Positions 35,014 through 45,042 of a stretch of 64,000 nucleotides of DNA are shown here, in pieces. The DNA comes from Haloactinopolyspora alba (GTDB taxonomy: Bacteria > Actinomycetota > Actinomycetes > Jiangellales > Jiangellaceae), in assembly GCF_003014555.1 (NCBI RefSeq), contig NZ_PYGE01000001.1, forward strand, positions 1 to 64,000. The letters are read 5' to 3'. How positions within the stretch are numbered: position 1 is the first letter of the stretch; each line of letters begins with the position of its first letter. The notes below the pieces were generated by a model that was given only the letters and a program-made list of their open reading frames with translations, was not told where the DNA came from and searched no databases. A program made the position numbers and the translations under genes.

Positions 35014-36860
35014 ATGTCCGTCAACGACGTGTTCGCGGAGCAGGAACCCCGCCCGGAGTATCCGCGGCCGCAGTTCCGGCGCGACCGATGGCTGAACCTC
35101 AACGGCCGCTGGGACTTCGAGATCGACCGCGGCGACAGCGGGCTCGAACGCGGCCTGCGCGACGCCCCGCTCTCGGGCAAGATCCTGGTGCCGTTCGCAC
35201 CCGAGGCCACGCTCTCCGGGGTCGGCGACCTCGATTTCATGCGCGCCGTCTGGTACCGGCGCACGATCACCGTCCCGGACGACTGGGCCGGGGACCGGGT
35301 GATCCTGCATTTCGGGGCGGTGGACCACGACGCGACCGTGTGGGTGAACGGCACCGAGGTCGGCAGGCACCGGGGCGGGTTCGCAAGCTTCAGCGTGGAC
35401 ATCACCGACGCCGCCCCCGCCGGAACCCCGGTGCCGCTGGTGGTCCGCGCCCGCGACGAGCCCGACGCACCTCAGGCCCGGGGAAAGCAGGCGCAGCGGT
35501 ACACGCCGCACGCGGCGAAGTACTGGCGCACGACCGGGATCTGGCAGACGGTCTGGATGGAGCCGGTGCCGCCGGTCGCGATCCGCCGTCCGCGCGTCAC
35601 GCCGAACGTCGCCGCGGGATCGTTCGACGTCGAGGTGCCGCTCTCGGCGAATCCGCCCGGCGGTGTGGTGCGCGTCGTCGTCTCCGACGATGCGGGCGAA
35701 GTGACCAGCGCCGAGGTCCGCGCCGACCTCGATCTCGCCCCGCGGGTCGGCCTCGTGCTGCCGACCGAGCGGACGCGGCTGTGGTCGACGACCGACCCGT
35801 TCCTCTACGACCTGCGCTTCGAGCTGCTCGACGCGGACGGGCGCCCGGTCGACCGGATCGACTCGTACGCGGGACTGCGCAGCGTCGCGATCACCGGCAA
35901 AGGCATCCGGATCAACGGCGAGGTGGTGTTCCAGCGGCTCGTCCTCGACCAGGGCTACTATCCGGACGGGCTGATGACCGCGCCCAGCGACGCCGACCTC
36001 GTGCGTGACATCGAGCTCTCCCTCGCCGCGGGCTTCAACGGGGCGCGCCTGCACCAGAAGGTGTTCGAGGAGCGCTTCCTGTACCACGCGGACCGCCTGG
36101 GCTACCTCGTCTGGGGCGAGTTCGGCGACTGGGGATGCAACACCGGCGAGGGCATGACGACGAACCAGCAGCCCGACGCCGCCTACGTCCAGGAATGGCT
36201 GGAGGTGCTCGAGCGCGACTACTCGCACCCGTCGATCGTCGGCTGGTGCCCGATGAACGAGACCTGGCAGGCCTACGGCGACCGCATCACCGCCCTGGAC
36301 GACGTGATGCGGTCGATGTTCCTCGCCACGAAGGCGTTCGACACGTCGCGCCCGGTCCTGGACACGTCCGGATACGCGCACCGAATCGCCGAGTCGGACG
36401 TCTACGACAGCCACGACTACGAGCAGGATCCCCGCGTGTTCGCGGCGAACCATGCCGGCCTCGCGCACGGCGACCCGTACGTGAACCGCTCGGACGCCAC
36501 CGGCGAGTCGTGGTCGATCGCGTACCGGGGCCAGCCGTTCTTCGTCAGCGAGTTCGGCGGCATCTGGTGGAACCCCGCCGAAGCCGGCCGCCCGCAGTCG
36601 ACCACCGAGTCCTGGGGGTACGGCGACCGGGTGCGCGACCTCGACGAGTTCTACGCCCGGTTCGAAGGACTCGTCGCCACCCTGCTCGACGATCCGCACA
36701 TGTTCGGGTACTGCTACACCCAGCTGACCGACGTGTTCCAGGAGCAGAACGGCGTCTTCGGCTTCGATCGTGCGGACAAGTTCGACCTGTCGAGGATCCG
36801 CGCCGCTCAGGTACGCCCGGCGGCGATAGAACTCGCCCAGGAGGGAGCACGTCCAGCGCG

Positions 36861-36864
<4 letters not shown>
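35014..36864 (+). CDS. GH2 glycoside hydrolase (beta-galactosidase/glucuronidase/mannosidase group)
   Basis: 616 residues: sugar-binding jelly roll (about 20-185), Ig-like domain (about 186-295) and TIM barrel. The acid/base is Glu416 (CPMNETW) and the nucleophile is Glu513 (FVSEFGG). GYCYTQLTDVFQEQNGVFGFDR near the end is common in compact GH2 enzymes. It lacks the LacZ C-terminal domains. No signal peptide. Exact sugar specificity cannot be read. Placed between the mannosidase and the sulfatase. Confidence 0.92.
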
Positions 36865-38177
<1,313 letters not shown>

Positions 38178-38217
38178 CGCCGGCGTCAGTGGGGCGAGTC
38201 GGATGCCGTTCGAGCCC

Positions 38218-38967
38218 TCACCAGGGCACCGGGCCGTCGTCGTCGCTGAAGGTGCCGGTGGGGCCGTCGGCGGGAAGTGTCGCCATCCGCACGGCGGCCG
38301 CGGCGCCCTCGGCGGGCGTGCGGTGCCCGGCGTGCCCGTTCAGGTCGGTTGCCACGAATCCGGGGCAGACCGCGTTGACCAGGAAGCCGTCGGGTTGCAG
38401 GTCCCTGGCGTACTGGAGCGTCAGTGCCGTCAGGGCGGACTTGGACGGCGAGTAGCCGGCGTTGATCGGTGGCTGGTCGCCGCCCCAGGTCTCCTGGTCG
38501 GCCTGGAAGCTCAGGGAGCCGCCCCTGCTGGACACGTTGACGATGCGCGGAGCGGGCGAGCGGCGAAGCAGGGGCAGCACGGCGCTGGTGACGGTGATGA
38601 CGCCGAAGACGTTGGTGTCGAAGACGGTGCGGATGGTGTCGAGGTCGATGGAGCGAGGCAGCTGGCTGGCCTGATCGGTACCGGGTGGCATGGCGATGGC
38701 GGCATTGTTGACCAGCCCGTCGAGCCTGCCGTACCGGGCCTCGACCGTGTCGGCGGCTGCCGCCACGGAGGCCGGGTCGGTGACGTCGAGCACGACGGGG
38801 GCGACGTCGGCGCCGGTGGCGCGTAGCTCCGCGGCGGTCTTCTCGCCGTTCTCGGCGCTGCGGGCGCCGATCACGACGGTGTGCCCGAGGGCGGCGAGCT
38901 GGCCGGCGATCTCGCGGCCGATGCCCTTGTTGGCGCCAGTGACCAGGGTGATCGTGGTGTCGTTCAT
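38218..38967 (-). CDS. SDR family NAD(P)-dependent oxidoreductase
   Basis: 249 residues. Cofactor motif TGANKGIG, NNAAI in place of NNAG, catalytic YSPSK and PGFVATDLNGHAGHRTPAEGA. The sequence resembles carbonyl-reductase-like SDRs often regulated by an adjacent LysR protein. Start ATG 38967 gives MNDTTITLVTGANKG. The divergent LysR gene begins 69 bases away. Confidence 0.9.
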   Translation of the reverse strand: MNDTTITLVTGANKGIGREIAGQLAALGHTVVIGARSAENGEKTAAELRATGADVAPVVLDVTDPASVAAAADTVEARYGRLDGLVNNAAIAMPPGTDQASQLPRSIDLDTIRTVFDTNVFGVITVTSAVLPLLRRSPAPRIVNVSSRGGSLSFQADQETWGGDQPPINAGYSPSKSALTALTLQYARDLQPDGFLVNAVCPGFVATDLNGHAGHRTPAEGAAAAVRMATLPADGPTGTFSDDDGPVPW

Positions 38968-39016
38968 GCTTCGAAGACTCCACGGCGTGCCCCTGCCGAC
39001 CAACACCGATGCCGTC

Positions 39017-39035
39017 CCTACCGATACCCTGTAGG
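39017..39035. promoter_or_regulatory. Inverted repeat, candidate LysR operator
   Basis: CCTAC (39017-39021) and GTAGG (39031-39035) flank nine bases, fitting a T-N11-A type LysR box, directly before the LysR start at 39037. TACCCT at 39025-39030 could be the -10 box of a leaderless transcript. The site lies in the divergent gap with the SDR gene. Confidence 0.45.
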
Positions 39036-39036
39036 T

Positions 39037-39891
39037 ATGGATGCCTTGGAGACGCGGGAGCTCGTGTACTTCGTCGCCGTCGCCGAAGAGCTGCACTTCG
39101 GCCGCGCGGCCGAGCGGCTCGGCATCGCACAGCCGCCGCTGTCCCGCGCCATCCAGCGGCTCGAACGGCGGATGGAGGTCACTCTGCTCGAGCGCACGAG
39201 CCGTGCGGTGAGCCTGACACCGGCCGGCACGGTCTTTCTCGCCGAGTGCCACAAGGCGCTCGACGCGGTCACCGCGGCACAGCGGCGGGCGCAACGGGCC
39301 GGACAGGACGTGCCGCGGCTGAAGGTGGCGATGAAGCCCGAGGGAGACGCCGGCCTCCTGGAACGGATCCTGCCGGCGTACCGGCAGGATCCGGATGCGG
39401 TCGACGTCCATGTCGAGGTGTGCGGGGCCGGCGAGCAGTCGCGGATGCTGCGCGACGGGCGCGTCGACCTGGCGCTCCTGCACGCCCCTCACGACGACCT
39501 CACCGGGTTCGACACCGAGGCGCTGCTGACCCTGAACCAGGTGGCGGTGCTCGCGCGGGGGCACCGGCTGGCCGAGCACACCGCCCTGGCGCTGGCCGAC
39601 CTCGACAGCGAGACGTTCCCGCGCTTTCCCGGCGACGATCCGGTGCAAGCCACCGGACCGGAAGTGCGTGACATCGGGCAGCTGATGCAGCTGGTCGCCC
39701 TGGGCAGGGTCGTCGCCGTGGTCCCGGAATCAGTGCGGCGCCACGCGCGCTCCGACGTGGTGTGCGTGCCGGTGCTCGACGCGCCGAGCAGCTCGGTCCT
39801 GCTGGCATGGCCCGAACGGACGCACTCGCGCGCGGTCGCCGCGTTCGTCCGGGCGAGCACGGAGGCCGCCGCTACCGCACCAGCGGTGTAG
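39037..39891 (+). CDS. LysR-family transcriptional regulator
   Basis: 284 residues: winged helix-turn-helix at the N-terminus (LHFGRAAERLGIAQPPLSRAIQRLE, about 18-42) and a periplasmic-binding-like effector domain (about 90-280). Probably controls the divergent SDR gene and itself. No close functional subfamily recognised. Confidence 0.92.
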   Translation: MDALETRELVYFVAVAEELHFGRAAERLGIAQPPLSRAIQRLERRMEVTLLERTSRAVSLTPAGTVFLAECHKALDAVTAAQRRAQRAGQDVPRLKVAMKPEGDAGLLERILPAYRQDPDAVDVHVEVCGAGEQSRMLRDGRVDLALLHAPHDDLTGFDTEALLTLNQVAVLARGHRLAEHTALALADLDSETFPRFPGDDPVQATGPEVRDIGQLMQLVALGRVVAVVPESVRRHARSDVVCVPVLDAPSSSVLLAWPERTHSRAVAAFVRASTEAAATAPAV

Positions 39892-39915
39892 CGCGATCGC
39901 AGTAGCGACGTGGGA

Positions 39916-39939
39916 TTGCTGGGGTGCGCACCCCAGCAA
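39916..39939. terminator. 24-base perfect palindrome after the LysR gene
   Basis: TTGCTGGGGTGC is followed at once by its reverse complement GCACCCCAGCAA. It starts 24 bases after the LysR stop. As RNA it would form a strong hairpin, so a terminator is likely, but no T-tract follows. A dimeric operator is the alternative. Confidence 0.5.
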
Positions 39940-40034
39940 CTCCACAATGCTGGCGCAGTTCCGCCGTCGGCGGCCAGAGCTGCACGGACACCTGACATGT
40001 GGCCGGGCACCAGGTTCGTTGCTATGGTGCGAGC

Positions 40035-40199
40035 ATGGTCGAGGGGTGGGCAGCGGCGTTGACGGCTACGGCCGAGCCCGCCCACGTGTTGTCGGGCCCG
40101 GCCCTGCTGGCTCTCGATCTGGCCGAGAACGCCCGCGGTGTCCGCGGCTTGGACGTCCTGCGCCGCAGCGTCGACCGCGCGCCGCCCGCCTGGTCCTGA
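40035..40199 (+). CDS. Small hypothetical protein, 54 residues
   Basis: An open frame starting ATG 40035, ending PPAWS. No family recognised; no membrane segment. It lies on the same strand just before the DksA-like gene. Codon bias is acceptable but the short length makes it uncertain. Confidence 0.3.
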   Translation: MVEGWAAALTATAEPAHVLSGPALLALDLAENARGVRGLDVLRRSVDRAPPAWS

Positions 40200-40282
40200 T
40201 CCTGCCACCGCGCGTCCATCGCGCGTGAAATCCAGCGCGCCGGTGAACCGGACGCGCCCTTCGGCACGCTTGAGGACCGACC

Positions 40283-40594
40283 TTGAACACTCACACCAGC
40301 AACTCGTACACCACGATCCCCGCGGACGTCAGGCGCCGCATCGAGGATGCCCTGACCGAGGCCGCGACCAGCCGACGAAGCCAACTCGGCGCGTTGCCGG
40401 ACACCGACCGCGACGCCACCGCCGCCGCGCACCGCGCCAGCGTCACGCGCATCCTCACCGAGGTCGAGGCTGCCCAGGCACGGCTGGCCGACGGCACGTT
40501 CGGCCACTGCGCACGATGCGACACCGCCATCCCCTCCGAACGCCTCGAACTGCGGCCGTGGACCAGGCTCTGCGTCGGCTGCGCGAGCCGATGA
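40283..40594 (+). CDS. TraR/DksA-family zinc-finger protein
   Basis: 103 residues: a helical hairpin (about 13-70) and a C4 zinc finger (Cys76, Cys79, Cys97, Cys100; CARCD...LCVGC). DksA-type proteins reach into the RNA polymerase secondary channel. The short coiled coil lacks the classical tip Asp pair I would expect, so activity may differ. TTG start at 40283. Actinobacteria commonly encode such small versions of unknown role. Confidence 0.8.
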   Translation: MNTHTSNSYTTIPADVRRRIEDALTEAATSRRSQLGALPDTDRDATAAAHRASVTRILTEVEAAQARLADGTFGHCARCDTAIPSERLELRPWTRLCVGCASR

Positions 40595-40619
40595 CCGGCA
40601 CGGTGCCGATCGGCCGGGG

Positions 40620-43600
40620 CTAACCGCCGTCGATCACGAAGCTCGAGCCGGGTTCGATCACGATGTCGCCGGTGGCCGAGTCGGTGATCTCCACGTTCGT
40701 CAGGGTGGCGCTGCCGCGGGCGCCGCCATGGGCGAGGATGCCGGCGCCATTGTTCGACTTGTCGATCCGCACGTCGGCGATCCGCACGTCCGGTGTCGCA
40801 CCGCCGCCGGACTTGAACTGGATGCCGTCGTAGGTCGAGTCGTGGATCTCGGTGTCGCGGATCGTGACGCCGGTGATGTCACCTCCGGCCGCGAACAGGG
40901 TCAGCGCGCCGAACTCCTGCTGCTCGTTCCAGAACGCCCCGCCGCACCGGTACAGCGCGTTGTTGGCGATCAATGTCCGCCCGGAGAACGGCAGCGGGTC
41001 GTGGTCGGTCGCCAGCATGATCCCCGGGTAGTTCATCGTGTCGTACACCAGGTTGTTCTCGATCGTGTTGTCGTGGCCGCCGTAGATCGCGATGCCGTTG
41101 GCCCGCCACGGGAGCTGGATCGTGTTGTTGACGAAGTGGTTGTCGTGCGCGATGTCGACCGCGGGATCTTTCACGTACCGGCTGGCCCACACGGCCAGCG
41201 AGTCGTCCCCGGTCGTGCGGAAAGACGAGTTGAACACGCGCGAGTTGCGGGTGCCGTTGGTGAAGTTGATCCCGTCGGCGTAGGTGTTGCGGATCCGCAT
41301 GCCGCTGAACTCGACCCCGTCGGCCGGGCCCCACAGTTCCGGGATGTTGCTGTAGTCCCGGCCGACCCACACGCCGACGTTGGCGTGCTCGATCCACACG
41401 TTGGTGATCTTCGTGCCGGTGCCGAACCGGCCGTTGAGGGCGACGCCGCCCTCCGCGCCCCCGCCGCCGCGGATGCGACCGGAGCCGAAGATCGCGATGT
41501 CGGAGATCCGGGTGTTGTGGTCGATGTCGAAGCCGAAGTTGCCCTCGTGCGGGTGGTTGATGCCGTCCGCGTTCTGGGGCTGGATCAGTGAGTACAGCTG
41601 CGAGTGCCACATGCCGGCGCCGCGGACGGTGACGTCGCGGATCCCGACCTGGTTGTACGGGCCGCGGTCCTGCGGATCGTCGGTGAGGATCTTGCTCTCC
41701 TGCCGCCACCGCCCCTCCGGGATCCACACGCAGGAGATGACGCCGTTCTGGTCGTCGGTGACCGCACGCTGGATCGCGGCCGCGTCGTCGACCCCGTCGC
41801 CCGGTATCGCGCCGTACTCGGTGATCGAGGTGCACTCCGCCGGCTTGCTCTTCGGTGGCGCGACCTGCTCCAGATCGATCAGGTCGATCACGTAGTACGA
41901 CGCGGTGTCGTCCCCGTCCCGCTGGAGCCGGAACGTGGTCCCGGCCGGGTACGACTCGCCGAGCAGCGCGTGCGACTCGTCGAACAGGCGGCGGGCGTCG
42001 GCCTGCGGTGTGTTCGTCAGGCACTCCGGACCGTCGCAGTCGCCGTAGAGCCAGCTGTGCTTCGACGACAACGTGAGCTTGCGCTCGAACTCCCCGTTCA
42101 CGTAGAGACTGATCGTCGCCTCGATGCCGCCGCCGTTCGGCGCGTCGGGGATCGAGTTGCGCACCACGATCGAGTTGGTCCGGTTGGTCGACGTGAACTC
42201 GACGTACTGCCCGGTGTCGTTCAGCCGCACCGACTGCCGTCCGGACGACTCGGTGGCGACGTTGGTGTGCCCGAACGTGCGCTGTGGGTCGGCCGTGAGC
42301 AGCGTGCCGTCGTAGCTCGCCGCCTCGGCCTCGTACTCCACGTACGGCACCGCCGCGCCGCGCCCGACGACGATCGGCAGGGCGAGCTCGTTGTTGCCCT
42401 CGTTGGGCTCGGTGACGGCATCGGTGGCGTCGGCGGTCGCGGTGATCGTGGCGTCACCCCGGGTCGCCGTCCAGCTGCCGCTGATCGGCACGGTCGTCGT
42501 GGCGCCGGCTTCGACCGCCGCGGTGTCCGTGTCGAGCGTCGTGCCGTCGACCACCAGCCGGGTCACCGCGGCCGCGGCGGTGGACGTCCCGCGGTTGTGC
42601 ACGGTCACGGTGAACGTGACCGGGTCGCCCACGGCCGGGTTCTGCGGGCTGTGCGCGATGTCGATGATCTCCAGGTCCGGGCCGGGCGCCCGGGCGATCA
42701 CCAGCGGATCGGCAGCGGTGTGGCCGTTGTTGCCCTCGTCCAGCTCGGCGAGCGTGTCGTCCGGGTCGGCCACCGCCGCGACGGTGTAGCTACCCGCCGG
42801 CCGCGCGTCGACGTCGACCGGCACGGTGGCGGAGTCGCCGGCGGCCAGGGCACCGATCTCGGCGTTCCCGGCGACGGCGCCGTCGACGGTCACGTTCACC
42901 GTGGCCGGGTCCGCGTCCGCGGTGCCGGCGTTGCGCACGGTGGCGGTCACGGTGACCGGGCTCGCCTCGGTCGGCTCCGCAGGCGTCCAGGTCACGTCGG
43001 TGACGGTCAGGTCCGGGTTCGGCGCCGGGGTCCCCATGACCTGCAGCTCGGCGACCTGTGCTCCGGGAGCGCCGGTGTTGGCCGTGAAGCGCAGCCGTAC
43101 ATCGGCGACCTGGCCGGTGACCGGGATGGTCACGGTGTTCCGGGTGACGGGGTCGAACTCGTAGGTGTCGGGGCCCTTCAGGGACGTGAACTCGGTCGAG
43201 CCCTGGGCGCGGCCGAGGATCTCGAACGTCTGGGTGCGCGGCGTCCATATCGGGTCGGGGTCGAGCTTGACAACGACCGCGTCGAGGTCTGCGTCGGCCC
43301 CGAGATGCGCGGTCAGCGTGGACTCGAAGCCGGCGGATTCCCAGTAGCTGGTCGCATCGCCGTCGACGGCGTTGCCGGCGACGAACGAGAAGACCGACGA
43401 CGACGCGTCGACCGGCTTGCCCGCGGCCAGGTTCGTGCCGGGGCCGTCGCCGCCGCGGGTCACCCGGTTGCTGTCGGGCGACTCGTTGCCCGCGGCGTCC
43501 CGAGCGCGCACGAAGTACTCCACGCTTGCGGTGCCCGGCTGACTGTCGGTGTAGGTGAGCACGTCACCGGCGACCGTCGCGACCTCGGTGTTGTTGCGGT

Positions 43601-44282
43601 AGACGACGTAGTCCGTGACGCCGGTGTCGTCGGTCGAGGCCGTCCACTCGAGCCGGATCTGCCCTTCCGCCGGCTCGGTGAGCGTCAACTCTGCGGGCGC
43701 GGTCGGAGGCTGCGTGTCGCCGGTATCCGGCCCGTACACCTCCAGCTCGGAGATCTGCGCGGCCGGCCACCCGGTGTTCGCGGTGACGCGTAGCCGCACG
43801 TATCGGGTGGTGGTCGTGTCGAACGAGATGCTGACCGTGTTGGCCCTGCCAGGGCTGAACGTGCGGCCGGTGGCGTCGGAGAGGTCGGTGAACGAACTGC
43901 CGTCGGTGCTGCCCCGGACCGCGACGGTCTGGTCGCGGGCTTCCCAGTGGGCGGGGAGCTTGAGCACGACCCGCTGTACCGGACGGGCTGCGCCCAGGTC
44001 GACCTGGAGCCACTGCGGGAACGCGTCGTTGGTGCTCTCCCAGTAGCTCGCCTGGTCGCCGTCCACGCTGTTGGCGACGGGATAACCGGGCAGCGAGCCG
44101 CTGGCGGTGACGGTGCCGTCCAGAGGCACCTCGGAGGCCATCGGGGCGACCGCGGACGTGGCGGTGGGTTCGGCGACGCCGGGCGGGTCCCCGTACGCGG
44201 CTGGTGTGGTGAGCCCGGCGAGGACCAGGGCGATGAACGGGATGCCGGCCGTCAGCCGCCGGTAGAGCTGCGTGCGATACAT
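40620..44282 (-). CDS. Secreted multidomain GH87-type alpha-1,3-glucanase/mycodextranase
   Basis: 1220 residues. A Sec signal peptide (about 1-31, ending TTPAAYG), a discoidin/F5-8C domain (about 55-180), an Fn3 domain (about 195-285), a second discoidin (about 300-430), two CARDB domains (about 438-650), a mycodextranase-type binding domain (about 660-790) and a beta-helix catalytic domain (about 800-1220). Asp1003 (ADGIN) and Asp1026-Asp1027 (TGDDSLA) have the spacing (23 and 24 residues) of the catalytic Asp trio known in GH87. It would degrade fungal or bacterial alpha-1,3-glucan outside the cell. Confidence 0.85.
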   Translation of the reverse strand: MYRTQLYRRLTAGIPFIALVLAGLTTPAAYGDPPGVAEPTATSAVAPMASEVPLDGTVTASGSLPGYPVANSVDGDQASYWESTNDAFPQWLQVDLGAARPVQRVVLKLPAHWEARDQTVAVRGSTDGSSFTDLSDATGRTFSPGRANTVSISFDTTTTRYVRLRVTANTGWPAAQISELEVYGPDTGDTQPPTAPAELTLTEPAEGQIRLEWTASTDDTGVTDYVVYRNNTEVATVAGDVLTYTDSQPGTASVEYFVRARDAAGNESPDSNRVTRGGDGPGTNLAAGKPVDASSSVFSFVAGNAVDGDATSYWESAGFESTLTAHLGADADLDAVVVKLDPDPIWTPRTQTFEILGRAQGSTEFTSLKGPDTYEFDPVTRNTVTIPVTGQVADVRLRFTANTGAPGAQVAELQVMGTPAPNPDLTVTDVTWTPAEPTEASPVTVTATVRNAGTADADPATVNVTVDGAVAGNAEIGALAAGDSATVPVDVDARPAGSYTVAAVADPDDTLAELDEGNNGHTAADPLVIARAPGPDLEIIDIAHSPQNPAVGDPVTFTVTVHNRGTSTAAAAVTRLVVDGTTLDTDTAAVEAGATTTVPISGSWTATRGDATITATADATDAVTEPNEGNNELALPIVVGRGAAVPYVEYEAEAASYDGTLLTADPQRTFGHTNVATESSGRQSVRLNDTGQYVEFTSTNRTNSIVVRNSIPDAPNGGGIEATISLYVNGEFERKLTLSSKHSWLYGDCDGPECLTNTPQADARRLFDESHALLGESYPAGTTFRLQRDGDDTASYYVIDLIDLEQVAPPKSKPAECTSITEYGAIPGDGVDDAAAIQRAVTDDQNGVISCVWIPEGRWRQESKILTDDPQDRGPYNQVGIRDVTVRGAGMWHSQLYSLIQPQNADGINHPHEGNFGFDIDHNTRISDIAIFGSGRIRGGGGAEGGVALNGRFGTGTKITNVWIEHANVGVWVGRDYSNIPELWGPADGVEFSGMRIRNTYADGINFTNGTRNSRVFNSSFRTTGDDSLAVWASRYVKDPAVDIAHDNHFVNNTIQLPWRANGIAIYGGHDNTIENNLVYDTMNYPGIMLATDHDPLPFSGRTLIANNALYRCGGAFWNEQQEFGALTLFAAGGDITGVTIRDTEIHDSTYDGIQFKSGGGATPDVRIADVRIDKSNNGAGILAHGGARGSATLTNVEITDSATGDIVIEPGSSFVIDGG

Positions 44283-44377
44283 GGCACCTACTCCCGGTAG
44301 AGAAAGCAGCGAGTGACGAGGATGCAACACATCACTACAAGAGCGCAATAATTCGACGGCCACGAGCAAATGTGCGA

Positions 44378-44419
44378 CTTCTGCTCGCCTGTCTGGCCAA
44401 CACTTGCCAGACCAGAAGT
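44378..44419. promoter_or_regulatory. Nested inverted repeats in the GH87/TetR divergent promoter
   Basis: Inner arms GTCTGGC (44391-44397) and GCCAGAC (44406-44412) enclose eight bases. Outer arms ACTTCTG (44378-44384) and CAGAAGT (44413-44419) extend the same axis, with a seven-base insertion (CTCGCCT) only on the left. They look like one long palindrome interrupted once. Confidence 0.5.
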
Positions 44420-44439
44420 GTGAGTGGTTTATTACTCAC
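44420..44439. promoter_or_regulatory. Inverted repeat abutting the TetR start, candidate TetR operator
   Basis: GTGAGT and ACTCAC are perfect arms with an eight-base AT-rich spacer (GGTTTATT). The repeat ends at the base before the ATG. TTTATT in the spacer sits where a -10 box of a leaderless transcript would lie, so a repressor bound here would block the promoter. Confidence 0.6.
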
Positions 44440-45042
44440 ATGTCGACAGCGGCGCACACACGGCAGCTCTCCACCGCGGACGCACGGAGGAGGACGGTGT
44501 TGGACACAGCCGTCAGCGCCTTCGGCCGGCGCGGCTACTTCGGCACCACCACCACCGACGTCGCCGAGCTCGCCGGGATCTCCCAGGCGTACGTGTACCG
44601 GCTGTTCCCGGACAAGGAGGCACTGTTCGTCGCGGTCGTGCAGCACTGCTTCGCACTCGTCCGCGACACCCTGGGCGTGGCCGCGGACGCCGCTCGAGAC
44701 CGCTCACCGGAGGCCGTGCTGGACGCCATGGGCGACGCGTACGCCCGGCTGATCGCCGACCGCGACCTGTTGCTGCTGCAGATGCACGCGCAGTGCGCGG
44801 CCGCGTCGCAGCCCGTCATCCTGGAGGCCGTGCGCGACGGATACGCGGGGCTGGTCGAGCACGCGCGAGCCGTCTCCGGTGCCGCGGAGGGCGCCGTGCA
44901 GGACTTCTTCGCCAAGGGCACGCTGTGCCATCTGGTGGTGGCCATCGACGCCGTCGGGGTCGACGCCCCATGGGCCAGGACACTGACCGACGGGCTCCGT
45001 CACTACGAGGGAGATCAGAGCACGGGACCCGGTGCACCATGA
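44440..45042 (+). CDS. TetR-family transcriptional regulator
   Basis: 200 residues. HTH region: LDTAVSAFGRRGYFGTTTTDVAELAGISQAYVYRLFPDKEALF (about 22-65). The C-terminal ligand domain is all-helical. No ribosome site upstream; probably leaderless. Its TGA overlaps the GMC gene start, so it is the first gene of an operon with GMC oxidoreductase and a membrane protein. Confidence 0.92.
   Translation: MSTAAHTRQLSTADARRRTVLDTAVSAFGRRGYFGTTTTDVAELAGISQAYVYRLFPDKEALFVAVVQHCFALVRDTLGVAADAARDRSPEAVLDAMGDAYARLIADRDLLLLQMHAQCAAASQPVILEAVRDGYAGLVEHARAVSGAAEGAVQDFFAKGTLCHLVVAIDAVGVDAPWARTLTDGLRHYEGDQSTGPGAP

Noticed and set aside
33160-36699. A 1179-residue open frame on the minus strand opposite the mannosidase and GH2 genes.
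   Set aside because: It is the antisense shadow of two genes with clear catalytic motifs; very high GC gives long spurious frames.
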